Positions 51,429 to 60,599 of a stretch of DNA of 64,000 nt are shown here, piece by piece. The DNA lies in contig NC_012491.1 in assembly GCF_000010165.1 (NCBI RefSeq), positions 3,293,501 to 3,357,500 of the forward strand, read 5' to 3'. Position 1 is the stretch's first letter. The number at the start of each line of letters is the position of its first letter. A program made the position numbers and the translations under genes. This DNA is from Brevibacillus brevis NBRC 100599 (lineage in GTDB: Bacteria; Bacillota; Bacilli; Brevibacillales; Brevibacillaceae). The notes beneath the pieces are model-generated. The model had not been told where the DNA came from and ran no database searches. It saw only the letters and a list, made by a program, of their open reading frames with translations.

Positions 51429-51460
51429 AAAAGATGGCCCCGGTTAAAACTGGGAGCCAT
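51429..51460 (-). terminator. Intrinsic terminator of the secreted-protein gene
   Basis: On the minus strand GATGGCTCCCAGTT pairs with AACCGGGGCCATC, followed by TTTTTC. Confidence 0.85.
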
Positions 51461-51474
51461 CCTCTCTTTATAAC

Positions 51475-52563
51475 CTATTTGACATAGATTGTCGTTTTTG
51501 CAGTTGCCTTTGTATCCGTTTCGATGTTTTTCACAGTTGCCTCAAACTTATGTGTCTTTTTTTGCTCCGGATTGAACTTTAGCAGTACTTTGTGCGTTTT
51601 ATTTTCTTCGTCATATTCTTCATTGATTTCGGCCACGTCATAATTATACTCTCTGCTAAATTTTGCTGAATCCATTCCGGTTGCTTGATAGGTTAGCAGC
51701 AAGTAAATTTCATCACCAAATTTAATTGTAGCGGTTTCTGGGCTAAGAGAAGTTTCGATTTTGGGATTCGCGATCACGTCAAACTTTACCACTCCACTTC
51801 CACTTATCTCCTCATCTTTTTCTTTATCATACATTTCCAAGAAAAAGAAAGGGGTATAGGTTCCTTCTTTACGTGGGGTAAAGTAACCTGTTGTTACGTA
51901 CATCCCCTTCTTGCGATCAAGTGTGGTTCTTACTTTTTCTACCTTTTGAGTCGTATCTACTGAATTAGACGAGAAAAATAAAAACTTCGCGTCTTCGCGA
52001 ATCATTCCCTTATACGGAGTATGTACAGTGAACTTTATTTTTTCACCAACTTTAAGTGTTTGTTCAGGATAAATAAAAAATTCTGAATCTACAACAGGCT
52101 CCGTTCCCGGCATGTTGTCTACAAAGAGCCTTTTATTCGCTCTTCCTACCCATACTTTATCTGTATCACTCATCATGATCTCAAACTCGATACCCAAACT
52201 TCCCACTCTGTCGCCGATAATATCCTCCGGTGTAAATGTCGCCTTTGACACATAGTTCTTTCCCTTTATTTTCGTGTCTGGCTCAATGGTTATCGTCTGC
52301 TCTTTATCCATTTTTGCCTTAATCACGATTTTCGCTTCGAATGATTTTCCCTCTTTTTTCGTAACTGCCTCCATCTGTATCTTCGTTCTGGGAGAATACC
52401 TGTCTTTTTCTGGACTTATTTTTAGTTCAACCGGTATCGACTCTTCTATTTTTTCGGATGCCAAAGTGACTGCGGGTGACCACGTGACAAGCAAGGCTAC
52501 TGCTATAATCCAACTCATGAGGAAATAAATCCTCGAAGACTGCTTTCGCTTCATGAAAAGCAT
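51475..52563 (-). CDS. Secreted protein of unknown function, probably multi-beta-domain
   Basis: A 362-aa exported protein. The N-terminus MLFMKRKQSSRIYFLMSWII then AVALLVTWSPAVTLASEKIE is a clear signal peptide with a cleavage site around residue 36. The rest is rich in beta strands and Lys/Glu: 'IPVELKISPEKDRYSPRTKI', 'TFTPEDIIGDRVGSLGIEFE', ARYFTPRKEGTY-like turns and KIETSLSPETATIKFGDEIY, suggesting three or four Ig-like domains. GGAGGGG precedes ATG at 52563. I do not recognise a family. Confidence 0.7.
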   Translation of the reverse strand: MLFMKRKQSSRIYFLMSWIIAVALLVTWSPAVTLASEKIEESIPVELKISPEKDRYSPRTKIQMEAVTKKEGKSFEAKIVIKAKMDKEQTITIEPDTKIKGKNYVSKATFTPEDIIGDRVGSLGIEFEIMMSDTDKVWVGRANKRLFVDNMPGTEPVVDSEFFIYPEQTLKVGEKIKFTVHTPYKGMIREDAKFLFFSSNSVDTTQKVEKVRTTLDRKKGMYVTTGYFTPRKEGTYTPFFFLEMYDKEKDEEISGSGVVKFDVIANPKIETSLSPETATIKFGDEIYLLLTYQATGMDSAKFSREYNYDVAEINEEYDEENKTHKVLLKFNPEQKKTHKFEATVKNIETDTKATAKTTIYVK

Positions 52564-52621
52564 TCCGTACCCCTCCAACCATTTTTTGGTGAAACCTCCA
52601 TCCAAATAGTACCATCACATG

Positions 52622-52654
52622 GAAAAGGTCCGCAACGAAAGGTTACGGACCTCT
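52622..52654 (-). terminator. Intrinsic terminator of the UbiD-like gene
   Basis: On the minus strand AGGTCCG pairs with CGGACCT, followed by TTTT. Confidence 0.75.
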
Positions 52655-52669
52655 ACTTTCAGGCGAAGC

Positions 52670-54499
52670 TTACAGGATTCCTCCCAAGCTCGCACCTTTG
52701 ACAAACAATCGTTCGATATTCTTCTCGACAGTTGGATCTGGTACCAATGGCGGTGCTTGATGGGGCTTGGTACGGGCATCGATAATCAGATTATCGCAGC
52801 CCCAATGCTTGTTCTCGTAGTAGCTGTTCACGCCATAAATGTCGTGGGATGGATTGCTTCGTGTGAAGGTTGCCCACATAAAGTTTTGTAGCGACGCGCT
52901 CATGAAGGTACTGTCATCACAAAGGATAATCATCGGGCAAGACGGGATCGGCCCTCTTGCTTGAATCGCGTCACACAGATTCTGCAATTGCTGCTGGGCG
53001 TTTGCGTAATCGGTAAAAGCAGCGCCTTGAATTGACACCACACCTGGCATAATCAGGCGGGCATTCTCAAACTCTCGCAAATCCTTCAGTTCATCCGGCA
53101 CATCTTTGCACAGCTCTCGTTTTTGATCGCCGTAAGCTGCGAGGACTACCTTACTGCCGCTGTTTAAGCCCGTTCCCGAATAATCCAGCGTATCAATGGT
53201 CGTGTTCGTATAAAAATGAACATCGCGATGCAGATCGATTCTCTCCAAAATATAGGTCATAAAATCAACTTCATCATGCGTCGTCAATGGTCGGTTTTCT
53301 TCGGCGGTAATGAATAAATACTTGGCTAAGCTCAATTGTCCCGTCCCTAAAATGCGGTTGGCAATGGTGAGCATCTCCGTCGGCTGTTTGACTTCTTGAT
53401 ATGGCGTATAGCGCTCGCTTCCGATGGCAAACAACAGCGGATGTACACCAGCCGCATCGACTGCGTGGACTTCTTTTACACCCGGGATTTCTTGTTTGAT
53501 CGCATCACCCGTTAACTCGTGGATCAACTGACCGAACGATGTATCTTCTTGTGGCGGACGGCCCACAACTGTGAATGGCCAGATGGCATTCGGCTTGGCG
53601 TACACTTTCTTTACCTTCATCACAGGGAATGGATGGATCAGACTGTAATAACCCAGATGGTCACCGAATGGTCCTTCTGGTTTCGTATCTCCAGGATAAA
53701 TATCTCCTGTGATGACAAAATCCGCATCATTGCTTATGCAGTAACCATCGATATAGCTGTAGTGAAAACGGCGCCCAGATAGCAAACCTGCAAAAGTAAT
53801 TTCGCTCAAGCCTTCTGGCAACGGCATTACAGCCGATAAAGTATGGGCAGGCGGCCCGCCAACGAAACAGCTTACTTTCAGCGGCATCCCCATTTTGGTC
53901 GCTTTGGCTTGGTGGACACCGATTCCACGATGGATTTGATAGTGCAAGCCAATTTCTTTGTTTACTTCATACTCATTACCAGTCAACTGCACACGGTACA
54001 TACCCAAATTGGAATTCATGATTCCAGGCTTGTCCGGATCTTCCGAATAGATTTGGGGCAGCGTGACAAAAGCTCCGCCATCCATCGGCCAGCTTTGGAT
54101 GAGTGGAAGGTCCGTTATGCTGATTTCCTGTGCAGTTACCGGCATGCTAGTGGATTTTTTTGCAGGCAATGCTTTCAGAGCTGCAAAGCCGTTCTCGATA
54201 TTTTTAAATGGCTGCTTTAGCGCTTTCATCGGATCATTGCGCATAGCGATGATATTTTCAGCGGCTTGCCAGGTGCTTCTGAAAATAAACTTACTGCGCT
54301 CGATTGTGCCAAATAGATTGGATACCGCGCGAAATTTTGAGCCTTTTACATTTTCAAACAGCAATGCTGGTCCGCCCGCTTCGTAGACCTTCAAGTGAAT
54401 CGCGGCCATTTCTAAATAGGGATCTACTTCTTCGCGAATACGGACCAAATGTCCGTGCCTTTCCAAGTCAAGGATGCACTCTTCTAAATTCTGATACAT
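52670..54499 (-). CDS. UbiD-family prenyl-FMN-dependent decarboxylase
   Basis: A 609-aa UbiD-type (de)carboxylase. Segments seen: MYQNLEECILDLERHGHLVR at the start, 'MNSNLGMYRVQLTGNEYEVN', IHRGIGVHQAKATKMGMPLK, the catalytic E-R-E region with GDTKPEGPFGDHLGYYS and VVGRPPQEDTSFGQLIHELT, and the C-terminal NSYYENKHWGCDNLIIDART. These enzymes need prenylated FMN from UbiX and decarboxylate aromatic or unsaturated acids; longer members (about 600 aa) are found in menaquinone-making Firmicutes and archaea. A UbiX partner is not in the window. ATG 54499 has TTGGAG. Confidence 0.86.
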   Translation of the reverse strand: MYQNLEECILDLERHGHLVRIREEVDPYLEMAAIHLKVYEAGGPALLFENVKGSKFRAVSNLFGTIERSKFIFRSTWQAAENIIAMRNDPMKALKQPFKNIENGFAALKALPAKKSTSMPVTAQEISITDLPLIQSWPMDGGAFVTLPQIYSEDPDKPGIMNSNLGMYRVQLTGNEYEVNKEIGLHYQIHRGIGVHQAKATKMGMPLKVSCFVGGPPAHTLSAVMPLPEGLSEITFAGLLSGRRFHYSYIDGYCISNDADFVITGDIYPGDTKPEGPFGDHLGYYSLIHPFPVMKVKKVYAKPNAIWPFTVVGRPPQEDTSFGQLIHELTGDAIKQEIPGVKEVHAVDAAGVHPLLFAIGSERYTPYQEVKQPTEMLTIANRILGTGQLSLAKYLFITAEENRPLTTHDEVDFMTYILERIDLHRDVHFYTNTTIDTLDYSGTGLNSGSKVVLAAYGDQKRELCKDVPDELKDLREFENARLIMPGVVSIQGAAFTDYANAQQQLQNLCDAIQARGPIPSCPMIILCDDSTFMSASLQNFMWATFTRSNPSHDIYGVNSYYENKHWGCDNLIIDARTKPHQAPPLVPDPTVEKNIERLFVKGASLGGIL

Positions 54500-54572
54500 A
54501 TCTATAGGGCTCCAATCACTAGATTCTAGATTTACCTGTAGATCAATACCTTCTCATCATACAGGAAAGATC

Positions 54573-55274
54573 CTACAAATTCACGATACCCTTCCGCACA
54601 ATTTCTTGAAGCTCGCTCAATTCTCTGATTTCGTACGTCGGCTGAATGCTCGTCTGATTTTCCTTGCCCTGCGGATTGAACCAGCACGTATCAATCCCGT
54701 ATTGGGCTCCCCCTTGTATATCAGACGTCAGGGAATCTCCTACCATCAATACGTTCGCCTTCTCCGTCCATTGCAATTTGGAAAACGCGTAGTCAAAAAT
54801 TTCTCGATCGGGCTTTTTGTAGCCGACCTCTTCGGAAATAATCAGATGCTCAAAAGAGTTGCAAAGCGGTGAAGCGGCGATTCTTGATGTTTGCACAGAG
54901 GCGAACCCATTCGTAATGATCGCCAAACGGCAATCCTCCAAACTGTTGCACAATTCAACCGCTCCCGGTACCAAATGCACTTCTTTGCCCAAGGATTCGA
55001 GATAGGCACTGCCGAACGCCTCAGCATCGACGTCTAGCTGAGCAGCTTTGAAAAGTCTTCGAAATCTTTCTACGCCCAGCTCTGCTAGAGTGATCCGGCC
55101 CTTTTCTAAATCCTCCCACAATCCTTTACTGATCTCTTTGTAAGTCGCTCCATATTCAGACGATCCCGTAGCAAGTCCAAACTGAGAAAACGTCTTTTGC
55201 AGAGCATTTGCTTCTGTCTTTTTGAAATCAAGAAGTGTATCATCTACATCGAATAATATGACTTGATAGCGCAT
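54573..55274 (-). CDS. YjjG-family noncanonical pyrimidine nucleotidase (HAD)
   Basis: A 233-aa HAD-superfamily phosphatase. Motif I is VILFDVDDTLLDFKKTEANA (DxD), motif II LAIITNGFASVQTSR, motif III Lys in VGYKKPDREIFDYAF and motif IV ANVLMVGDSLTSDIQGGAQY. The combination with DFKKTE and GLWEDLEKG fits YjjG/YfnB-type 5'-nucleotidases, which dephosphorylate noncanonical pyrimidine nucleotides. GGAGG before ATG 55274. Monocistronic. Confidence 0.87.
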   Translation of the reverse strand: MRYQVILFDVDDTLLDFKKTEANALQKTFSQFGLATGSSEYGATYKEISKGLWEDLEKGRITLAELGVERFRRLFKAAQLDVDAEAFGSAYLESLGKEVHLVPGAVELCNSLEDCRLAIITNGFASVQTSRIAASPLCNSFEHLIISEEVGYKKPDREIFDYAFSKLQWTEKANVLMVGDSLTSDIQGGAQYGIDTCWFNPQGKENQTSIQPTYEIRELSELQEIVRKGIVNL

Positions 55275-55361
55275 GGCAACCTCCAGAAATCTTTATTGAT
55301 CAAGTATTCGTACAAACTAGACCTTTCTATCATATCAAAAACAGAAGGCTAAACTGCATAC

Positions 55362-55390
55362 AAAAAGCCTCGAACTGTACTAGTCGAGGC
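55362..55390 (-). terminator. Terminator-like hairpin upstream of the nucleotidase gene
   Basis: GCCTCGA pairs with TCGAGGC; on the minus strand followed by TTTTT. No minus-strand gene directly upstream, so it is probably what is left of a deleted gene's end, or it blocks read-through from the right. Confidence 0.55.
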
Positions 55391-55564
55391 CGTGAAGGCG
55401 AGCTGGTCATCAGCAAGACGGAAACCGTTCCCATTTCCGGTATTTCACTCGTGGAAGAAGAGCCTTGTGTGGCTAAATTGGGAAACACGGATGAAGTACT
55501 TGAATTTCCTTCATTATCTCATGGTATTTACTTTGCAGGAAGTACACGCTTTCCTACCGAATGA
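55388..55564 (+). pseudogene. Relic: C-terminal ~58 codons of an unrecognised protein
   Basis: The plus strand reads REGELVISKTETVPISGISL then VEEEPCVAKLGNTDEVLEFP and SLSHGIYFAGSTRFPTE with TGA at 55562. It is protein-like with good codon usage but has no start codon or ribosome site, and upstream it runs into a terminator hairpin. I read it as the surviving end of a lost gene. Confidence 0.4.
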
Positions 55565-55595
55565 TTTATCTACTTGATAGAAGGAAGGTGAAGCA

Positions 55596-56123
55596 ATGAA
55601 CGCACTCTTAGTCATTGATGTGCAAAGCGGAATTGTGAATGGTGGGGATTACAAAGAGGAACTTTTTTTGATGGAACAAGTAATTACGGATTTTAAAGAG
55701 AGCAATCGTCCTGTCATTTTTATCAGACATATCGATGCTACAGAAGAAAGTCCACTGAATAGAAGCTCTATCGGTTCTGAAATACACCCTCCATTTAAAG
55801 ACTATTCCGACTACTCGATCGAGAAGCAAACCCCTAGTTCCTTCTTCCAAACAGAGCTCAGACAAACTTTAGAAAACTTAGGGGTCGAGCATCTTTTTAT
55901 AATCGGTTTTGAGACGGAATTTTGTTGTATGTTTACGGCGATCGCTGCCTATGATCGCGGATATAAGGTGACGTTCATTAAGGACGCAACTGGAACAACA
56001 AATACGGCCGAATCATACGACATGCAAGGTTTAGACATTAAACGGTTTGTAGGAACCGTTCTTCGTTGGTCTAGTGTCATCGAAGTAGTAAACTACGCCG
56101 AGTACGCTGAAAAATACAAGTGA
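55596..56123 (+). CDS. Isochorismatase-family cysteine hydrolase
   Basis: A 175-aa protein. Catalytic Asp is in ALLVIDVQSGIVNGGDY (residue 8), Lys in SIEKQTPSSFFQTEL near residue 73-75, and the nucleophilic Cys in IIGFETEFCCMFTAIAAYDR near residue 110. This is the fold of nicotinamidases, N-carbamoylsarcosine amidohydrolase and YcaC-type enzymes. ATG at 55596 with GGAAGG. It stands alone; substrate unknown. Confidence 0.82.
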   Translation: MNALLVIDVQSGIVNGGDYKEELFLMEQVITDFKESNRPVIFIRHIDATEESPLNRSSIGSEIHPPFKDYSDYSIEKQTPSSFFQTELRQTLENLGVEHLFIIGFETEFCCMFTAIAAYDRGYKVTFIKDATGTTNTAESYDMQGLDIKRFVGTVLRWSSVIEVVNYAEYAEKYK

Positions 56124-56206
56124 TGAGTAGTGCATATCTGTTATACAAGGGCTTGCCATCGATATTCCATTGTGGATGAAATGGCGGGTTTTTCCTATGT
56201 ATCATT

Positions 56207-56536
56207 TTATTTATGAATACGCGCTTCGCCCCACTCGCACATCAGATTCAAGATCGTCCGCAAGCTCTCTCCTTGCTCCGTAAGTGAATATTCCACTTTT
56301 AAAGGAACCTGATGATAGACGGATCGGTTGACCAATCCATCTTCTTCGAGCTCACGTAGCTGTTGGGTCAGCATCTTTTTCGATGCGCTTGGCATATATC
56401 GATGCAGCTCACCGAATCTTTTCGTACCTTCTTTTAACAAACAAAGAATAACAACCTTCCACTTCCCACCAATTACTTCCAATGTCGCTTCAACGGGTAC
56501 GTTATATTGTTTCGTTTGAATATCGCATTCCTCCAT
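56207..56536 (-). CDS. HxlR/DUF24-family winged-helix regulator
   Basis: A 109-aa protein with 'EATLEVIGGKWKVVILCLLK', FGELHRYMPSASKKMLTQQL (recognition helix) and VPLKVEYSLTEQGESLRTIL. The N-terminal Cys in MEECDIQTKQ matches the redox-sensing cysteine of HypR/YodB-type members. The frame extends upstream to 56626, but ATG at 56536 fits the family's normal length; its ribosome site (GGGAA) is weak. It is divergent from a DoxX gene, a typical target of this family. Confidence 0.82.
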   Translation of the reverse strand: MEECDIQTKQYNVPVEATLEVIGGKWKVVILCLLKEGTKRFGELHRYMPSASKKMLTQQLRELEEDGLVNRSVYHQVPLKVEYSLTEQGESLRTILNLMCEWGEARIHK

Positions 56537-56756
56537 GCTTTTTTCCCGATGGTTTGGTACCTTTGTGTACACCTGGTTCCAGAAATTATCTACTTTTCGG
56601 CTATATCTCCATCCTATTATACTCAAATCAGCTTACGAAATGGAGGAATTACCTTCAACTACGATCCAAAACGTTCAGTCATTGCTATATGACAAAAGAT
56701 GTCATGATGGACGGCTTATACTGAATTCAACAACGAAACGATTGGAGGATTTCAGT

Positions 56757-57113
56757 GTGAAAAGTCTGCGTACGTTTGCAAAATGGGTAATGATTGTAGG
56801 ATTGTGCTTGATGTTCGTTTCCTCTGGTATTTACAAGCTGATTGGTCATCCAGAGGCCACACTCGCTTTCCAAGGATTCGGGTTTCCCCCTTGGTTCCAA
56901 GTTGTAATCGGGTTGGGAGAAGTGCTCGGCGGACTGGGTTTATTGATGAAAAAGTCTTCGCGTTACGCCGCCTATACACTCGCAGTCATTATGCTTGGTG
57001 CTACAGTCACTCTGCTTTTACATGGTGACACATCTACTGTAGTGATTCCGCTTGTCTTACTCTTTGTTTTCTTGCTGATCGGTCTACGCCGATTTAATCC
57101 TTCTGCTCGCTAA
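56757..57113 (+). CDS. DoxX-family membrane protein
   Basis: A 118-aa protein with four membrane segments: FAKWVMIVGLCLMFVSSGIY, FPPWFQVVIGLGEVLGGLGL, 'YAAYTLAVIMLGATVTLLLH' and VVIPLVLLFVFLLIGLRRF. KLIGHPEATLAFQGFGFPPW is the DoxX loop. DoxX/DoxD-like proteins take part in oxidative or thiol stress responses in bacteria. GTG at 56757 is eight bases after TTGGAGG. Divergent from the HxlR regulator, so redox-controlled expression is likely. Confidence 0.82.
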   Translation: MKSLRTFAKWVMIVGLCLMFVSSGIYKLIGHPEATLAFQGFGFPPWFQVVIGLGEVLGGLGLLMKKSSRYAAYTLAVIMLGATVTLLLHGDTSTVVIPLVLLFVFLLIGLRRFNPSAR

Positions 57114-57115
57114 CA

Positions 57116-57172
57116 AGGCCACCAGTTCCCACCTGTAACCAGGTGAGGAGCTGACGGCCTCTCGCTTTTTTT
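57116..57172 (+). terminator. Branched intrinsic terminator after the DoxX gene
   Basis: GGCC...GGCC outer stem with an inner CACCTG/CAGGTG hairpin, followed by TCTCGC and eight T. Confidence 0.75.
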
Positions 57173-57178
57173 TCAAGC

Positions 57179-57298
57179 TCACTCGTTTACAAATGCTTCT
57201 TTATAAAGTGTAGGAGGGTCTGACTCTAAGTCATCCATTGAAATCGTCATGAGACAAAACCCTTTCCCTGCTAAAAATAACCGTACCTTGTCCTGATT
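57179..57298 (-). other. Possible gene relic or micro-ORF in the DoxX-CDGSH gap
   Basis: On the minus strand an open stretch reads NQDKVRLFLAGKGFCLMTIS then MDDLESDPPTLYKEAFVNE and TGA at 57179. An ATG at 57250 would give 23 residues, preceded by GGGAAAGGG. It is the only protein-like stretch in the 57173-57439 gap. Support is weak. Confidence 0.25.
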
Positions 57299-57439
57299 TC
57301 AACACCAATTTGCATGGTTCCACCAGCAAGTTCACTATCGCTGTGACAGGCTCTTCCCATGTAGAGAATAATTATTTACCACATACCCTTCTGCCCGAAA
57401 TCATAGTAGGTAAAGATAGTAAAAAAGGAGGGATGACAT

Positions 57440-57649
57440 GTGGATCAAGAAAAAGTAACAATCAAGATTAACGACAATGGATCAATTCGTGTTACCGGTG
57501 CAGTTGAGTTACTGGATGGAGCAGGTGACAACTATGAAGTCGGTTCATCTTTTTCGCTCTGTCGATGCGGTCAATCCGAGAAAAAACCGTTCTGTGATGG
57601 AACGCATAAAAAAGTAGGCTTTGAAAGTGCACCACGAGCAAAAGAATGA
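57440..57649 (+). CDS. CDGSH iron-sulfur domain protein
   Basis: A 69-aa protein with the full CDGSH-type [2Fe-2S] motif CRCGQSEKKPFCDGTH (three Cys and one His ligand, residues 41-56), preceded by IKINDNGSIRVTGAVELLDG. Small bacterial CDGSH proteins transfer electrons or clusters. GTG at 57440 is seven bases after AGGAGGG. Followed by a terminator. Confidence 0.9.
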   Translation: MDQEKVTIKINDNGSIRVTGAVELLDGAGDNYEVGSSFSLCRCGQSEKKPFCDGTHKKVGFESAPRAKE

Positions 57650-57652
57650 TCC

Positions 57653-57681
57653 GAAAGAGCGCAGATGCGCTCTTTTTCTTT
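57653..57681 (+). terminator. Intrinsic terminator of the CDGSH gene
   Basis: AAGAGCGC pairs with GCGCTCTT, followed by TTTCTTTT. Confidence 0.85.
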
Positions 57682-57897
57682 TATCAATCGCTTTTTATGT
57701 CAAATTGTTTCCTCATAGAAGTACTGGTATAATTTTGAAAAGCACTCCGATCACGTATCTGTTCTTTTTTGTATTCTCGTTTTGATTGACGGGGGTTATT
57801 TTTTATACCTAAGATAAAGACATTCCGATCCCATATACGCAATGACGAAACACTTTCCTTCGTCAGTTATGGCTGACAAAGTTAGGAGTACACAAAC

Positions 57898-58881
57898 ATG
57901 TATGCACAAACAGTACGATACGATCAATTTGGTGAGCCCCATAAAGTATTGAAGGTTGAACAACGGCTAATTGAACCGCTGAAGCAAGATGAAATTTTGG
58001 TGAAAATGAGCGCACGTCCTATTAACCCTTCTGACATCATCCCGATTCGTGGTGCTTACAAGCATCGCATCAACCTCCCCGCTATTCCTGGGTATGAGGG
58101 GGTTGGTACCGTTATTGATACAGGTCCTTCTGCTCCCCGCTCTCTTATCGGGAACCGTGTTCTGCCATTGCGCGGTGAGGGCACATGGCAAGATTACGTC
58201 AAAACGACAGCCGAGCTAGCCATTGAGGTTCCTGATTCGATCCCAGATGATATCGCCAGTCGGTTGTACATCAACCCCATTACTGCGTGGGTCATCTGCA
58301 AGGAGACCCTTCAACTGTCTTCTCAGCAGGTTTTGTTAGTCAATGCAGCCAACTCAGCCATTGGCCGCTTGTTTATTCAGCTATCCGCTCTTTTTGGTTT
58401 TCGGGTAATCGCCATCGTCCGAAACGCAAGATATACCGAGGAGTTGATGGAACTCGGGGCATGGCATGTCATCGACAGTTCACATGTGTCTATCTATGAT
58501 GCCATCATGAGTGTCACAAACGGACAAGGTGCACATGCGTCTATTGATTCCATTGGCGGACCTGACGGTTTAGAGCTGGCGAAGTCTACACGTGCTGGCG
58601 GGATTTTCTTGTCGTTAGGCCTTTTATCGGGAGTTCAAGTGGATTGGTCGATCATCTCGAAAGAGCTTGGCGTTCTCCCACAATTGTTTTTATTGCGCCA
58701 CTGGAATCAACGGGTTTCCGTTTCTACCTGGCACGAGACGTTTGAGAAAGTCATCGAGCTCGTTCAGAATGGGAAGCTCCTTATAGCTGTGCCTGGAGAA
58801 AAATTTGCTTTGCAGGATGTAAAAGAGGCCGTGCAATTTGCGGAGAGCCGTCATCGTACGGGGAAAGTCATCTTGGTGTAA
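57898..58881 (+). CDS. MDR-family zinc-independent reductase (2-enoyl-thioester reductase-like)
   Basis: A 327-aa medium-chain dehydrogenase/reductase of the ETR/MECR branch. VRYDQFGEPHKVLKVEQRLI and ARPINPSDIIPIRGAYKHRI at the start, PAIPGYEGVGTVIDTG, LYINPITAWVICKETLQLSS and QVLLVNAANSAIGRLFIQLS (NADPH-binding, here AANSAIG in place of GAGGVG) are typical. Structural zinc cysteines are absent. Such enzymes reduce enoyl-CoA/ACP or enones with NADPH. No ribosome site of normal strength is seen before ATG 57898 (TTAGGAG is 7-13 bases away). Confidence 0.82.
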   Translation: MYAQTVRYDQFGEPHKVLKVEQRLIEPLKQDEILVKMSARPINPSDIIPIRGAYKHRINLPAIPGYEGVGTVIDTGPSAPRSLIGNRVLPLRGEGTWQDYVKTTAELAIEVPDSIPDDIASRLYINPITAWVICKETLQLSSQQVLLVNAANSAIGRLFIQLSALFGFRVIAIVRNARYTEELMELGAWHVIDSSHVSIYDAIMSVTNGQGAHASIDSIGGPDGLELAKSTRAGGIFLSLGLLSGVQVDWSIISKELGVLPQLFLLRHWNQRVSVSTWHETFEKVIELVQNGKLLIAVPGEKFALQDVKEAVQFAESRHRTGKVILV

Positions 58882-58953
58882 ACACCAGAAAAAGACGCTG
58901 GGAAAGATCCATCATGCAGCACCTCAAGGATTATAAGCTGTTTCAAAAACACC

Positions 58954-58992
58954 GAAGCCAAAAATGACCGTGTTCTCGCCCTTTTTGGCTTC
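58954..58992. terminator. Inverted repeat between the reductase and the YkvA-like gene
   Basis: GAAGCCAAAAA pairs with TTTTTGGCTTC. The T run is inside the stem, so it may act as a weak terminator in either direction. Confidence 0.45.
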
Positions 58993-59012
58993 AACGAAAC
59001 ATAGGGGGCACT

Positions 59013-59405
59013 ATGGCTAAACATGAAAAGACGTTTCTTAAAAATTATGAATCCAAAGCCTCTGAATATCTGAACGATAAAGAAAAAGCTTCTCATCTCC
59101 TAAAAAAAGCAATGAAAAAAGCTGATAAAAAAGCGATCGGTGATGTTTGGGAGAATTTACAGCTACTCTTTAGTATTTTCGGTGATTGGACGAGTGGTAA
59201 ATACCGAACAATCCCGGTTAAATCCATCTTGATGATTATTGGCGGGATTTTGTACTTTGTTTCACCCGTAGACGCCATCACAGATTTTATTCCCGTTGTT
59301 GGTTTACTAGATGACGCGACAATCATTGGACTGGTGTTTCGACAAGTGAGCAGCGACCTTACTCTATACAAAGAGTGGAAACAAAAAGAATTTTTACAGG
59401 AATAG
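59013..59405 (+). CDS. YkvA-family (DUF1232) membrane-associated protein
   Basis: A 130-aa protein. A lysine-rich helical N-terminus (HLLKKAMKKADKKAIGDVWE) precedes the DUF1232 core 'LMIIGGILYFVSPVDAITDF' then IPVVGLLDDATIIGLVFRQV. The SPVDxIPD-like box is the family's mark. Function unknown. ATG at 59013 with TAGGGGG. Confidence 0.82.
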   Translation: MAKHEKTFLKNYESKASEYLNDKEKASHLLKKAMKKADKKAIGDVWENLQLLFSIFGDWTSGKYRTIPVKSILMIIGGILYFVSPVDAITDFIPVVGLLDDATIIGLVFRQVSSDLTLYKEWKQKEFLQE

Positions 59406-59440
59406 GTAAAATCCAATCTAGTAGAGCGAGGGGTGCTTCG

Positions 59441-59491
59441 ATGACGTTTCACGAGTATTTACACTATACATTTCCAACGTTATTGCTTTGA
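59441..59491 (+). other. Sixteen-codon mini-ORF with ribosome site
   Basis: GAGGGG is seven bases before ATG at 59441, reading MTFHEYLHYTFPTLLL and TGA. Probably the first codons of a gene now lost; no known leader peptide looks like this. Confidence 0.25.
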
Positions 59492-59528
59492 CCACCATTG
59501 TTTTTTATAGCTGGGATATTGGAAGCCG

Positions 59529-60446
59529 TTATGGCAACACATTTCCGGCAGCACGATAGATGTCATACCACTCTTCTCGCGTCAAACGAATATGGGCGGC
59601 TTTCACGCAATCTTTCATTCGGTCGATATTCGTCGTGCCAATGACAGGTTGCATGTTCGCCGGGTGCCGTAGCAGCCAAGCGATGGCGATTGTCGTGTTG
59701 GATACCTCATATCTAGCTGCAATTTCGTCGACTTTTTTGTTCAACTCATGAAATTTCTCGTTTCCAAGAAAAGACCCCTCGAAGAATCCATGCTGGAACG
59801 GCGACCAAGGCTGAATCGTTATATCATGCAGCCTGCAGAAGTCTAGTACACTGCCGTCGCGGTTCACAGCCGAGTTGCTCTCCATATTGACGTTGAATCC
59901 TTGTGAGATCATCGTCGCGTTCATAATACTGAGCTGCAACTGGTTGGCGACGATTGGTTGCTTCACATACTTGTGTAACAGCTGGATCTGCATCGGATTC
60001 TGATTGGAAACGCCAAAGTGGCGTACTTTACCCGTGCTTTCCAGAAGATCGAATGCTTCCGCTACTTCTTCTGGTTCGACAAGCGTGTCAGGACGGTGCA
60101 ACAGCAAAACATCCAAATATTCAGTTTTTAGACGCTTTAGAATACCAACTACTGCATGCAAAATATGCTCTTTGGAAAAGTCGAACATGCCGGGCCGAAT
60201 ACCACATTTCGATTGCAACAGGATACGCTCGCGAACGCTAGGGCTCATCTGAATCGCTTCTGCAAATACTTCCTCACAACTGCCTTTTCCATAAATATCT
60301 GCATGGTCGAAGAAGTTCGCCCCTTCTTCAAGCGCCGTTTGTACGAAGCGCTCCGCTTGCAGCTTGTCTAGTGAGCCTATTCTCATGCAACCGATTGCGA
60401 TAACAGGGACTTCTAACTTGCTCGTGCCGAGTGGTATGGTTCTCAT
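59529..60446 (-). CDS. Aldo/keto reductase (YdhF-like)
   Basis: A 305-aa NADPH-dependent oxidoreductase. GANFFDHADIYGKGSCEEVF holds catalytic Asp and Tyr, Lys is in ILLQSKCGIRPGM and His in LDVLLLHRPDTLVEPEEVAE. The YdhF subgroup is shown by PIVANQLQLSIMNATMISQG and TIQPWSPFQHGFFEGSFLG. GGAGGATTGAC precedes ATG 60446. Monocistronic. Confidence 0.87.
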   Translation of the reverse strand: MRTIPLGTSKLEVPVIAIGCMRIGSLDKLQAERFVQTALEEGANFFDHADIYGKGSCEEVFAEAIQMSPSVRERILLQSKCGIRPGMFDFSKEHILHAVVGILKRLKTEYLDVLLLHRPDTLVEPEEVAEAFDLLESTGKVRHFGVSNQNPMQIQLLHKYVKQPIVANQLQLSIMNATMISQGFNVNMESNSAVNRDGSVLDFCRLHDITIQPWSPFQHGFFEGSFLGNEKFHELNKKVDEIAARYEVSNTTIAIAWLLRHPANMQPVIGTTNIDRMKDCVKAAHIRLTREEWYDIYRAAGNVLP

Positions 60447-60599
60447 GTCAATCCTCCGATTCTATTTTTTCAACTGGTACCATAAAGAAAGGCTGGCTTG
60501 TTAAAGCGGATTATCATGCGAGCTCATTGGTTTATTCAACTCACACGACGGAGAATCCTGCGGGAATGGAAATCGGGATAGATAAGGTGAATGTACAAG